A DNA stretch of 64,000 nt from Protea cynaroides. Its lineage: Eukaryota; Streptophyta; Magnoliopsida; Proteales; Proteaceae. Of this stretch, positions 32,927 through 44,545 are shown in pieces; position 1 is the first letter of the stretch, and each line of letters starts with the position of its first letter. The notes below the pieces were generated by a model, which was given only the letters and a program-made list of their open reading frames with translations, ran no database searches and had not been told where the DNA came from. The stretch spans positions 20,344,830 through 20,408,829 of the forward strand of contig CM053265.1 of assembly GCA_028583415.1 (NCBI GenBank). The letters run 5' to 3'. The translations under genes and the position numbers were made by a program.

Positions 32927-34818
32927 TGTCACACCCCAATTCTGCACCAACCAGAATGGTGTGATGAACTGTCAATAAACCAATGGTTCAACCAGGATCT
33001 CGAATAGGCTATCCCCACCATGTTAAACCAAAACACATTCCACATTAATCAGAGATAATAAAGTAAATAGCGAAAGTCTTACAGAAAATGAACTAAGGTC
33101 TAACCATGATAAATAATTAATATTCTATTTATCTCCAATTAATCAAAACATAATTTAATACATATTACAAATATCCAAATATGAAAGTTAAACACTAAGC
33201 GTATCCATAGTTGAAATGCTCGCTTAACGACTCACAATAATCCTCCACAGTTTGCTCATCATAGCCGCCACTTGTTCATATGTTGGCATGTCGACATAAT
33301 CTTCAACCGTAATACCTGCAACATCAGAAACTAAAAGAATTGCACACGCGAGGGTTAGCTCTCCAACTTGAGCTCAGTGAGTAAACAAAACAATGCAACA
33401 AACATATGCATGCATTTAATTCATTTTTTTGGTCTGGTTCATAAGTTTGTAATATGCAATAGAAAGGATAGGTGGCCACCGCACCTCTATACACGAGTGT
33501 GTGAAGCCGTCCAAAGGATCAAATACCATTGTCGTCCCACATGCACCCACCATGGAATAGGGATAGAGCTAAAGTGCTTAGGACCGCACCGCCTCACACT
33601 TCCCCTGATGCCCTACCCATACCAACACGTAAGCCCCTATTGGCGAGGGCTTACAAACTGGGCTCGTAACTAACCAATCCTAATGTCAAATAGTGTATCC
33701 AAGGCTTCACCCCAGCATCCCTCAATACGTCCATAGAGATAGAGCTAAGGCCCCCCGACAGAGTTAGAGACTACACGGTCCGAGACCACTTCCCCTGATG
33801 CCCTATGACATAATAGTTCTGCTAAGGTAGTGGCGATACAATGATGTCAATGGACAAGACTTAAGTAGAGATATAGCTAGAGTCTAATGACCAGGATGAA
33901 CCACAGTGTCACGTCCTCCCCCTGATGCCCCACTCGCATCAAGTACACTAACTACACACAAACATTCACATGCCTATTCCTAGCATCATCATCATCATCA
34001 TGTTATAAATAAACAAAATTAAATATGCATGAACATTAATAGCAGGAATATTAGATGACATGTGAAATGCACAATACATGCATATAAGCATAGAAACATT
34101 CATGGCATTGGACTCAATAAACAAAATAGTTTATTATTAGCCAATTAGTTTAGGTATTGTTCCCTCACCTTTAATTGCTAGTAGATCCTCGTTCAAGCTT
34201 TATAATTCACTTTTAAATCACTGAAAAAACCTAATAAGTCGATAGATTTTAATTAGAATTAATTTCAATATGTTTAGACTGACAGAAACTGAGGGGTCGC
34301 AGGTGGGGTAGCACCTGGGGTCTCATTTTCTGTGACCACAGGGTGTAGGGTCGCAGGGTAGGGTAGCACCTGGGGTCTCAGTTTCTGTGACGCCAGGGTG
34401 TAGGGTCACAGGTAGGGTCGAACATACTGTGACCCTATGTGTGACCACACCCTCCTTGGAACTTTTAGAGGGCATGTGGTCGAACATGTGGGTCTCGTGG
34501 GGTCGGATACCCTACGACCCTACGTGCGACCACACGTGTTCATGGTCGACCTTTCAGTCTTAAGTCTATTCCTTCATGTTTGAATCCTTTGGCTTATCAT
34601 CATGGTCCATCCTATGATTGTTCTATGGCTCAAAACTATAATTTTATACACCGTCCATTGTCCACAATGATTTCCTCCATGGATTCTCTTGGAATTTATC
34701 CATGGATGGATGATTTGGGTTTCTCCTAATCCTATCTTCTTCATAAACTATTCTAGGCTCTTAAATAAATCATGAAGAATATATTCATACCTTAGGTTTG
34801 CTGAGATTCAGAGCTTTT
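32927..34818 (-). repeat. 5' LTR of element B, promoter-distal part
   Basis: R/U5 part of the 5' LTR. It continues at 58389-58886, which holds U3 and the TATA box. Element E sits between, with target duplication CTTTT (34814-34818) and CTTTC (58384-58388). GGGTCGCAG cluster at 34290-34550. Confidence 0.9.
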
Positions 34819-36915
34819 TATAAGACCTGTATCGAACTAACCGGTCTTACCACCTTGTACCAGGTCAACCTATCATGGTCGAGCCAAGTGGACCAAGTGC
34901 GTGAAGAAACCACAAGACCAGGTATGAAGTCTAATCCAAAAATAGTCAAATGTGAGGGTAGGATCACATGCCTAAACAGGTATGATCGACCCTACCTCAA
35001 ATGAAGTCCAACCCATGACTTTTTGGTCGTGGGGTCGCATGATTAAGAAGGTGTAGGGTTGACGGATTTTGTAACCCTACGTTCGACCCTACGATGACAG
35101 ACAGAAACCAAAAATTAGGAAACCTACCTGAATTGAGAGCCTAGAATAGTATATGAAGAACATAGGATTAGGAAAAACCCAAATCATCCACCCATGGACA
35201 AGTTCCAAGGGAATCCATGGAGGAAATCATTGTGGGCAATGGAAAGTGTGTAAAAATTGTAGTTTTGAGCCATAGAACAATTTTAGAATGGACAATGATA
35301 GTAAGCCAAAGGATCCAAACATGAAGGAATGGACTGTAGAGTGAAAGGTCGACACAAAAAACGTGTGGTGGCACGTAGGGTCGAATGATATCCGACCCTA
35401 CGAGGCCACATGATCGACCACGTGCCCTTGGAAAGTTCCAGGGAGGGTGTGGTTGCACGTAGGGTTGAATGGTATCTGACCCTACCTGCGACCCTACACC
35501 TTGGGGTCACAGAAACTGCTACCCCAGGTGCGACCCTACCCTGCGATCCTATAATTTCTATTAGTCTAAACATATTGGAATTAATTCTAATTAAAATCTA
35601 TCGACTTGTTAGGTCTTTCTAGTAATTTAAAGTGAATTATAAAGCTTGAACAAGGATATACTAGCAATCAAACGTGAGGGAACAAGACCTAAACTAATTG
35701 ACTAATAATAAACTGTTTTCGTTTATTCAGTCTAATACTATGAATGCTTCTATGCTTGTATGATTGTAATGTGCCTATCACATGTCATCCACTATTCCTA
35801 TTATTACTATTCATGCATATTTAATTTTTTTTATTATAACATGATGATGATGATGATGCTAGGAATAAGCATGTGAATGTATATGTGTGGTTAGTGTACT
35901 TGATGTGAGTGGAGCATCAGGGGGAAGATATGACACTGTGGTTCATCCTATTCACCAGACTCTAGCTCTATCTCTACTCAAGTCTTGTCCACTAACATCG
36001 TCGTATCGCCATTAATTTAGCAGAACTATTACGTCGTAGGGCATCAGGGGAGGTGGTCTCCGACTGTATAGTCTCTGACTCTGCCGGGGGGCCTTAGCTT
36101 TATCTCTATGGATGTATTGAGGGATGCTGGGGTGAGGCCTTGGATACATTGTTTGACATTAGGATTGGTTAGTTGCGAGTCCTGTTTGCAAGCCCTTGCC
36201 AGCAGGGGCTTACGTGTTGGTATGGGTAGGGCATCAGGGGAAGTGTGATGCGGTGCAGTCCTAAGCACTTTAGTTCAATCCCTATTCCATCGTGGGTGCA
36301 TGTGGAACGGCAATGGTGTTTGATCCTTTGGACGGCTTCACACACTCGTGTATAGAGGTGCGGTGGCCACTTATCCTTTCTATTGCATATTGCAAACTTA
36401 TGAACCAGACCAAAGATATGAATTGAGTGCATGCATATGTTTGTTGCATTGTTTTGTTTACTCATTGAGCTCAAGTTGGAGAGCTGACCCTCGCGCGCGT
36501 AATTCTTTTAGTTTCTGATGTTGCAGGTATTACGGTTGAAGATTATATCGACAAGCCAACATATGAACAGGTGGCGGCTATGATGAGCAAGCTGTGGAGG
36601 ACTATTGTGATTCGTTAAGCGAGCGTTTCAACTATGGATACGCTTAGTGTTTAACTTTCATATTTGGATATTTGTAATATGTATTAAATTATATTTTGGT
36701 TAATTAGAGATAAATAGAATATTAATTATTTATCATGACTAGACCTCAGTTCATTATCTGTAAGACTTTCGTAATTTACTTTATTATCTCTGATTAATGT
36801 GGAATATGTTTTGGTTTAACATGGTGGGGATAGCCTATTCAAGATCCTGGTTGAACCATTAATTTATTGACAGTTCATCACAGCATTCTGGTTGGTGTAG
36901 AATTGGGGTGTGGCA
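34819..36915 (+). repeat. 5' LTR of element E with promoter deletion
   Basis: 2097 bp from TATAAGACC (mutated TGTAAGACC) to GTGTGGCA (mutated GTGTGACA). Compared with the 3' LTR, about 240 bp are missing at about 35130, between ATTAGGAAACCTACCTGAATT and GAGAGCCTAGAATAG. The lost piece contains the TATA box. Both terminal dinucleotide contexts are mutated. Confidence 0.9.
36518..36675 (+). CDS. LTR peptide region, B subtype
   Basis: One frame encodes LVSDVAGITVEDYIDKPTYE and then QVAAM before diverging. A second frame in the same stretch encodes GGYDEQAVEDYCDSLSE then RFNYGYA and a stop. Other B LTR copies keep both frames with mostly silent or conservative changes (for example 33200-33320, minus). 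No start codon is fixed. It may be a decayed or frameshifted version of the A/B' peptide. Confidence 0.25.
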
Positions 36916-36918
36916 ACT

Positions 36919-36932
36919 TGGTATCAGAGCTC
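36919..36932 (+). promoter_or_regulatory. Primer binding site of element E
   Basis: TGGTATCAGAGCTC three bases after the 5' LTR; complementary to initiator methionine tRNA 3' end. Confidence 0.95.
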
Positions 36933-37690
36933 TTAGGCCTTGCCCATCAAACTTGAATACTTTCACTGGAGTCCATGAACTGAGTTAGGATAAATTAAAA
37001 GCTTTAATACAAACACACCATAAGCACTTGTGTTGGTTAAGACAGAACTTAAACAAGATAATAATGTACATATAAGAGGTGGAACCATATGTATATATAG
37101 AGACTAAAGAAAAAGAGAATAAAAATGTATCCCGAAAATAAATAACATATGGTACGGTCTACAAGTAGGATAGTTGCCTGAGTATACAAGAAGGAAGCAT
37201 CTGTAAAGCAGAAAAATTAAAATATCGAGTTGGTACTCACAAGATGTGAAACTCGATATTTGACAGAGGAAGAAGAAAATGGCTAGTAACGCCTAAATCC
37301 CTGTAGAGGAAAAGGAAAAGATCTCGGGCTGAATGCGACAGAGATAAGAGAACAATAGCTATACAGCAAAAATGAGAGTAACTATAAAAGAAGATAAAGC
37401 TATACTCCTGGGTGACGTGGAGACTCAGAGTGAGATCCACCACAAGTTGATCCATTGCCCGCTGAGCATTAAGAAGATGTTGCAACTCGACCCCACCACT
37501 ATCAGGGTCGAGAATGGGTAGTGAAAACTCATCTGAGCAGATGCTAAATAATGATAATCTGATTGAAGCAAATCAAAGGAGGTGAACAACTAGGCCACTC
37601 CAGCCAATCACCTGAACTACCAAGTACCTTGGCCACGGTTGTAATAAATTTAGCTAGACAAAATACATGAGCAACAAAAGATGAGACCGA
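36933..37690 (+). other. Leader of element E with antisense-gene tail
   Basis: Non-coding in E's sense. On the minus strand 37400-37510 encodes HLLNAQRAMDQLVVDLTLSL then HVTQE, like the C-terminal helix of the antisense gene (GELLDAQHSTDQWVADL). A second intron-like stretch separates it from a further terminal piece (TTTACAG acceptor near 37205 on the minus strand). The main body of the antisense gene is deleted in this element. Confidence 0.6.
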
Positions 37691-37699
37691 CTATGCAAG

Positions 37700-38038
37700 T
37701 TGCTATGTGAATCACTACCCAAGTTGCTAATGCTACATCAACACCTCTGGGTCAAACCAAGTACGGTACCAATTGGTAGCAACACTGTACCCCCAGCACC
37801 TGTTAGCTATAATATAGTGCCTATCATACAGCAAGTCCCAGTAATGCACACCCCAGTGCAGAAGCTTGGTACACAACAAGCAGTGTATCAAGGTGGTTGC
37901 TCTTATCAGCCACTGATATATGGGATAGCTGCATCATGGCAGAATGATCCGACAAGGATTGAGGAATATTTTCGGAAGATGAAGCCTCAAATGTTTTCAG
38001 CAAAGGATCAAATCTATTATGGCCATATAACTAGATAG
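37700..38038 (+). pseudogene. Element E gag N-terminal remnant
   Basis: 112 codons. A Pro/Val/Gln-rich N-terminal part leads to AVYQGGCSYQPLIYGIAA and RIEEYFRKMKPQMFSAKD, matching the Gag N-terminal RFLKLKPPTFTGK position of A and D. It ends there. The capsid-like domain and zinc knuckle that should follow are absent, so this copy could not make particles. Confidence 0.65.
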
Positions 38039-39230
38039 GTTTATATAGGATACGATGCATTATTGATTTACTCTTATGATTATCGAGGATGCACATACCT
38101 GATTCTAAATCTCGTACCTTGACAGGATACCTTATCGTTTCAACCTGTCAATTGGAGTTATAAATATTGTTTCTTTAGTATTAGTCCTGATTATAACAAT
38201 CTGAGCCACTCTCATGATTGACAAGATGAACAGAGATATGAACTGAATGAACGACTAAATGTGTAATCATGTTGAGCGTACATCTTTCGATTTATACCTG
38301 ATTTATTGATGTACCAAAACTTCTCCAGATTTACTCCTGTAGTGCCTTGACCAATGGCATTATATACTCGATAGAACCTATAACCTGGAGGTTAAGAGTT
38401 ATAGAACCTCTATTTCCATGTATTTGGACCACCATGCAACTTAACGACCTTTGGATGCCGATTGGATTATCATAGATTTACTCCTGATCCTTTGAATATA
38501 AGTTCACTAGATAAAGCAAGTGTTGTTATTATGCTAAATTAAAAGAAGGAAGTGAATCGCTTTTGGACGAATATTCTGATTCATACACTCCCTGACCTTT
38601 GTTGATAAAGATGTTAGTAATAATAGAATTATGGCAAGTAAGATGATTAAATTCAGATTAGATTCTATAGCCAAGGAACCTCAGATGAAGAAATAGAGGA
38701 TCTATTTCGAGATTGCTGAATGGATGGAGATGAGTCATGTCTATAAAAGGGTACATGAGCAAGAAGTGAAAACTGTCAAGAGTAGCCAGTAAGGAAATAG
38801 ATAGCACTCAAGCAGAGTTAAAGATGGCTATATCGGTATGAATTTTGACAAGGTAGAAGATTCCCAAAGGCAAATCTAAGAGTGGATACAAGGATAAAGT
38901 CAAAGATCATGGCATTGATAGTATTTAGATTAGTACAAGTAATACTGAGTTATGTCCAATGTTGAGTGAGGTGATTGAGTAAAGACCAAAAGAGTTTGGC
39001 TGAATTAATGAATTTATAAGCATATACCCTAGTGCTTATAGATAGACTTGGGATATGAAGTAACAATCACAAGATGTATATGAAAGAGAGATCAGGGTAG
39101 AACAGCAGTGATAAAAGAAGGTGTAAGCTAATGAGTTTTTTGGGATATATGAGATTTTAAGCAATAGTCTTTGAAAAAAAAATTAAGAGATTAAGGAGCT
39201 AGATGTGCTCTTAAGACCTTTATACTAGAT
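38039..39230 (+). other. Unrecognised stretch replacing gag body, element E
   Basis: About 1.2 kb with no ORF over 60 codons. Shared with element B (26681-27690, reverse). Its origin is not recognised. It sits exactly where the gag capsid, knuckle and protease active site should be. Confidence 0.6.
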
Positions 39231-39762
39231 TTTGCTAGTTCAAGCCCTTTTGGACTATAGGTTGTAATAGATGAGTGTTATGAACAATGATCGAATCATA
39301 TGGATGGACAGAATTTGGATGCAACTTAAATCGACTTAAGATGGCAGACTTTGACGTCATCTTGGGAATAGACTGGTTGTCTCAACACTCTACAAAGTTG
39401 TTATGTGCATAGAAGAGGTTATCATTCAAGAATAAAGATGACATATAATTTAGTTTTATTTGGAAGCATGTTGCCTAAGAAGTGAAAGCTGATCCTCTCT
39501 ATGCTAAAGGCAAATAGATGCTTTGAAGAGAAAGGAGTTGGATATATGGTATCTGTGATATACATTACCAAAGAAGCACCACAGATGGAAGATATTGATG
39601 TGATGCGTAAATTTCTTGAGGTGTTTCCAGGAGACTTACCTGGGTTACCATCTGATTGTGCAATCGAGTTCGTCATCGACTTGTCACCAAGGACGATACT
39701 TGTGTCAAAGGCACCTATAGAGTAGCTCCTATAGAGTTAAAAGAATCGAGACTCAACCACGG
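39231..39762 (+). pseudogene. Element E protease and PR-RT linker remnant
   Basis: Contains the ADFDVILGIDWLSQHSTKLL-like block (about 39340-39400) and an open frame 39501-39725 (VGYMVSVIYITKEAPQMEDI, then EVFPGDLPGLPSD and a PVSKAPIE-type end). The DSG active site is absent. RT should follow but the sequence breaks into a 29-bp duplication and element H. Confidence 0.75.
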
Positions 39763-39820
39763 GAGTTATTAGACAAGGGTTCTAATCGGCTGAGTTATTA
39801 GACAAGGGTTCTAATCGGCT
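39763..39820 (+). repeat. 29-bp tandem duplication at the E/H junction
   Basis: Two exact copies of a unit beginning GAGTTATTAGACAAGGG and ending AATCGGCT, immediately left of H. Element B has the unit once (reverse, near 26110-26135). Confidence 0.85.
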
Positions 39821-39825
39821 GAGTA

Positions 39826-41103
39826 TGGCTGGATATCCTAGTGGATCTATGGATAATCCGAGTGGACTAAGATAAATATCCTAGTGGATCTATGGATAGT
39901 CCAAGTGGACTAAGGTTATGGATCCGAATCTGGGTTTTTCCCAAATGGCCTACGTATCCTAGGGTTTGACCTAGGAATCAGAATCCGCGTAGTTCGGGAT
40001 GGTTGGTGGATATGGCTGGATATCCTAGTGGATCTATGGATAGTCCGAGTGGACTAAGCTGTGGATCCGAATTTGGGTTTCTCCCAAATAGCCTACGTAT
40101 CCTAGGGTTTGCCCTAGGAATCAGAATCCGCGTAGTTCGGGATGGTTGGTGGATATCCTAGTGGATCTATGGATAGTCTAAGTGGACTGAGGTTGGATAA
40201 ATATCTTAGTCCACTCGGATTATCCATAGATCCACTAGGATATCCAGCCATATCCACCAACCATCCCGAACTACGCGGATTCTGATTCCTAGGGCAAACC
40301 CTAGGATACGTAGGCTATTTGGGAGAAACCCAAATTGATCCACGACTTAGTCCACTCGGACTATCCATAGATCCACTAGGATATTTACCCATACTTTAGT
40401 CCACTCGGACTATCCATAGATCCACTAGGACACCCCCATATTTTAACCCAAAAAGGGTTATCCAAATCTTAGTCCACTTGGACTATCCATAAATCCACTA
40501 GGATATTTACCTTAGTCCACTCGGACTATCCATAGATCCACATAGGGTTATCCACATTTCAACCCAGAATGGGTTATCCATATTTTGACCCAAATAGGGT
40601 TACCCTTAGATCCACTAGGACTATCTATCTGTCCACATGGACTATCCAAATCCTAATCCATAGGATTTCTCAACCTTTCAAGCATAAATTTCAACTTGAA
40701 CAAAGAACTTAATCATGCACAAGCATAAATCTCATCCATAAACTTTAATCACACCTGAACTACGATGGTGAACCTGATTTTCGGAATAATTCCGTGATAC
40801 GTAGGCAATCTGATGGATACAGATTCGGTTCAATGATATCAAACCACTTGGTTTGGTTTAATTTAATAAATAGAGTCTAGCATAGGAAAGGTATAGGAGA
40901 CCGATTTCGATCGGGCGGTTTGGGTGCCTAACCCCTTCCCATAACCGTAACCTGACGCTTACCCAATCTCTGATGGACCAGAATTCCAATCTAAGGGTCA
41001 TGAGTCAATCGAAGTCTTACCTTGGGGTGAGATTTCACATTTCTAAGGTCCTAGACCTAAATCTAGGTGGCGACTTCTAAAGATTTCCATCTTTGTCCTC
41101 ACA
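39826..41103 (+). repeat. Truncated 5' LTR of H with inverted fold-back
   Basis: 40200-41103 matches 54640-55540 of the 3' LTR in direct order, ending TTTGTCCTCACA. 39826-40200 matches the same region in inverted order (ATGGTTGGTGGATATGGCTGG and GTATCCTAGGGTTTGCCC words). The two face each other around about 40195. The first 4.2 kb of the LTR, including the TATA box, are missing. Confidence 0.85.
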
Positions 41104-41104
41104 G

Positions 41105-41122
41105 TGGCGACTTCACTGGGGA
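41105..41122 (+). promoter_or_regulatory. Primer binding site of H, Arg-tRNA type
   Basis: TGGCGACTTCACTGGGGA, one base after the LTR. It differs at two positions from the complement of plant tRNA-Arg 3' end (TGGCGACTCCGCTGGGGA), the site used by Ogre elements. The Arg match is from memory of the tRNA sequence. Confidence 0.8.
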
Positions 41123-42350
41123 TATAAATGTCAAACTCCTAAATGAGAACTTTCCTTGTGTGAATTGGATACTAGATTTTAGGATACTATATTTATGCTT
41201 GTATATTATTGCTTTGGGGGGAATGGGTTCAGTCACACATTCGTGCGAGTAGCCGAACCGGGTCCCATGCATATGGGGCAGCCCGCTAGGAGAAACACAC
41301 AGCCTTGGCCTGTACTTTGTGAGACCACGACCGGTGAGCAGCCTCTAACGAGCGTTTCTTGGGTCCGCCTGGGAATGCGTTATGCTACTCCACGTCGCTT
41401 GGATCCTTGCAACATAGTATATAAAGGGATTGGGGGCCCATTATTCATTGAGCATTCGGTGATAGGTTACCCCATCCTCGTCAAGGTGGCCTTTTCTGTC
41501 CTAACCCAGATTATAGCCCAATGTTTGTTATTTTTTTTGGTTCATCCCTGAACCGACCCGGTAAAATCGGCTTAACCATGACATCCATGTTCGAGACGTC
41601 GAAGTTCTGCCCGTTTTGTCCTCGATTGGTCAACATGTTAGAATCTACACGATGAGCATCTTGAACTCTCACCCATTGGGAGTATGAGGTATGTATACAC
41701 CTGTTCTACATCATAGTAGACGGTCACTATACACCCTCCATTAAGTAAGCTCGATGTGTCGAATCTCTCATTGTTAACACGTCGATTTCAAAAACGAGTA
41801 GAAAATCCCTGTCAAGACTTAGATACCATGGTCAAGAAGAAATTTACTAGTTTGTTCATCTATGAACCGCTTTTGCTAATCATCCCTAATAAGGACGACG
41901 GATTAATATATCCATTTCAATTTCATCGAATTCGGTAATCCAATTGGCCAGACCTTGGTACCACTGATTATCCATTTTGGAATCATGAGGTCCCAAGACT
42001 GAACACATGGCTTAATCAAATTCAATTAAATTGACTTGGATAATGTTTACCCAATCGCCCTTATGAGGGATCTAACTCTTGTTTGGTTGAGTCATCCTTG
42101 ATTGTGCATGTGACTTCTTCCACTCCCCTAGATGTCTAGAATCTCAATATTCCTCCATTGGATTTCAATGCCTTTGGAAAAGAGAATCAAACTGCAACTA
42201 TATCCACCCTTTAGGGTGAGAGGCCCCTACAATTAGGGAATTGTCTTGATCTCCCATCTCGAGATCCATCCATATTATCTTTCCAAATGAATCAATGGAA
42301 GTCATGAATCCAGATCTTGATTGAACATCAAATTTTATAAGAAAGAATGA
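41123..42350 (+). other. 5' internal region of H
   Basis: Includes a 118-codon frame (41195-41551) with no domain I recognise, and other short frames. Probably non-coding leader. No gag motif. Confidence 0.5.
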
Positions 42351-43500
42351 AAGATTCAGCCCCTAGGCAAATCCAATCATAGTTCCCGATTCATCTCTGA
42401 ATTAAGGAATGATTCAGCCCCTAGGCAAATCTAATCATACTTCTCAATTCATCTCATAATTAAGGAAAGATTTAGTCCCTAGGCAAATCCAATCATAGTT
42501 CTCGATTCATCTCTGAATTAAGGAAAGATTCAGCCCCTAGGCAAATCCAATCAATGTTCCCTATTTTACCTTTGAATTAAGGAAAGATTCAGCCCCTAGG
42601 CAAATCCAATCAATATTCTCTATTCACCTTTGAATTAAGGAAAGATTCAGCCCCTAGGCAAATCCAATCATAGTTCTCGATTCATCTCTGAATTAAGGAA
42701 AGATTCAGCCCCTAGGAAAATCCAATCAATGTTCCCTATTCACCTTTGAATTAAGGAAAGATTCAGCCCCTAGGCAAATCCAATCAATGTTCCCTATTTT
42801 ACCTTTGAATTAAGGAAAGATTCAGCCCCTAGGCAAATCCAATCATGGTTCTCAATGCACCCCTGAATTAAGGAAAGATTCAGCCCCTAGGCAAATCCAA
42901 TCATAGTTCTCAATTTACCTTTGAATTAAGGAAAGATTCAGCCCCTAGGCAAATCCAATCATAGTTCTCAATGTACCTTTGAATTAAGGAAAGATTCAGC
43001 CCCTAGGCAGATTAAATTACATTCAGTTCATCTCAGTATCAAAGAAATATTCAGCCCCAGGTGCAACCACCATTTCTGGTTCATCTCAGAACTGAAGAAA
43101 GGTTCAGCCCCTAGGCAGGTTCAATCATCATTTTGGTTCATCCAGAATTAAGGAAAAATTCAGCCCCGAGACAAATTCAATTACATCCAGTTCATCTCAG
43201 AATCAAAAAAATATTCAGCCCCTAGGCAGGTCCAACCACCATTTCTGGTTCATCTCAGAACTGAAGGAAAGATTCAGCCCCTAGGCAGGTCCAATCATCA
43301 TTTCGGTTCATCCAGAATTAAGGAAAGATTCAGCCCCTAGGCAGATTCAATCACATCTAGTTCATCTTAGAATCAAAGAAATATTCAACCCTAGATTCAA
43401 CCACCATTTCTGGTTCATCTCAGAATTAAAGAAGGGTTTAACCTTTAGGCAGGTTCAATCATCACTTCCAGATCATGCTAAAATGAATAAGGCATTCGGC
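42351..43500 (+). repeat. 58-bp tandem array (GATTCAGCCCCTAGGC)
   Basis: About eleven 58-bp units to 43010, each GATTCAGCCCCTAGGCAAAT, then a TTCA..TGAA mini-hairpin (TTCATCTCTGAA or TTCACCTTTGAA) and TTAAGGAAA. More diverged units follow to about 43500 with GGTTCATCTCAGAACT. It has long frames only because of repetition. Confidence 0.9.
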
Positions 43501-44010
43501 CCCTAGGCTTTTTCACCCTTCACCTCCTGTTTAGGTTCCGATTCATGTCGGAACTAGGAAAAATTTCATTCATCTGAATTCAATTAGCCACTAGGCTTAT
43601 CCAACCATCAACTTTGGTTAGGGTTCCAGTTCATGTCGAAACTAGGAAAAGTTCCATTCATCTGAATTTATTTAGCCCCTAGGCTTGTCCAACCATCAAC
43701 TTTGGTTCAGGTTCAGATTCATATTGGAATTAAGAAGAGTCTCATTCATCTGAATTCATTTAGTCACTAGGCTTATCCAACCATCAACTGTGGTTCAAGT
43801 TCTGATTCATGTTGGAACTAGGAAGAGTTCCATTCATTTGAATTTAATCAGCCCCTAGGCTTGTCCAACCGTCAACTCCAGTTCAGGTTCTGATTCATGT
43901 CGAAACTAAGAAAGGTTCCATTCATATGAACTCAATGTGAGCATGAGTTAGCCTCTAGGCCTGTTCAATCATTACCTTTGGTCCATGTTCCACTTCATAA
44001 AGGAATCAAA
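43501..44010 (+). repeat. 87-bp tandem array with GTTCCGA/TCGGAAC hairpin
   Basis: About five units joined from AGCCCCTAGGCTTGTCCAACC, CATCAACTTTGGTTCAG and GTTCCGATTCATGTCGGAAC. The last forms a 7-bp stem. The word CCCCTAGGC is shared with the preceding array, so the arrays are related. Confidence 0.8.
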
Positions 44011-44049
44011 GAGAATTTCAATCAATCCATCATCTCTATCAATTAGAGT

Positions 44050-44545
44050 CTAATCCATGATTGTCTTCCTTGGCCTCTATCAATCGGAGCCCAACTCAAG
44101 CAATCCTTGCCTCTAGCAACTAGAGCCAGTCCATGACTATCAATCTTGATCTCTATCAATCAGAGATCAATTCAAAGTCAATCTTGATCTCTATGAATCA
44201 GAGACCATTTCAAAGTCAATCTTGATCTCTATGAATCAGAGACCATTTCAAAGTCAATCTCGATCTCTATCAATCAGAGACCAATTCAAAATCAATCTTG
44301 ATCTCTATCAATCAGAGACCAATTCAAAATCAATCTTGATCTCTATCAATCAGAGACCAATTCAAAATCAATCTCGATCTCTATCAATCAGAGATCAATT
44401 CAAAATCAATCTTGATCTCTATCAATCAGAGACCAATTCAAAGTCAACTCTGTCTCTATCAATCAGAGACCAATTCAAAGTCAATCTTGTCTCTATCAAT
44501 CGGAGACTGATTCAAAATCAATCTCTGGCTCTATCAATTAGAGCC
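44050..44545 (+). repeat. 38-bp tandem array with CTCT/AGAG hairpin
   Basis: About twelve units around TCTCTATCAATCAGAGA. Stems vary as GATCTCT/AGAGATC, GTCTCT/AGAGAC, GGCTCT/AGAGCC and CTCTAG/CTAGAG. The 128-codon frame across it (44222-44608) is a repeat product (SLSIRDQFKINLDLYQSE). Confidence 0.9.

Noticed and set aside
41195..41551. 118-codon ORF in H as a possible gag
   Set aside because: No Retrotrans_gag block or zinc knuckle; location right after PBS fits leader.
42351..43010. CRISPR-like array of repeats
   Set aside because: The whole 58-bp unit repeats; there are no unique spacers, and the context is a plant retrotransposon.
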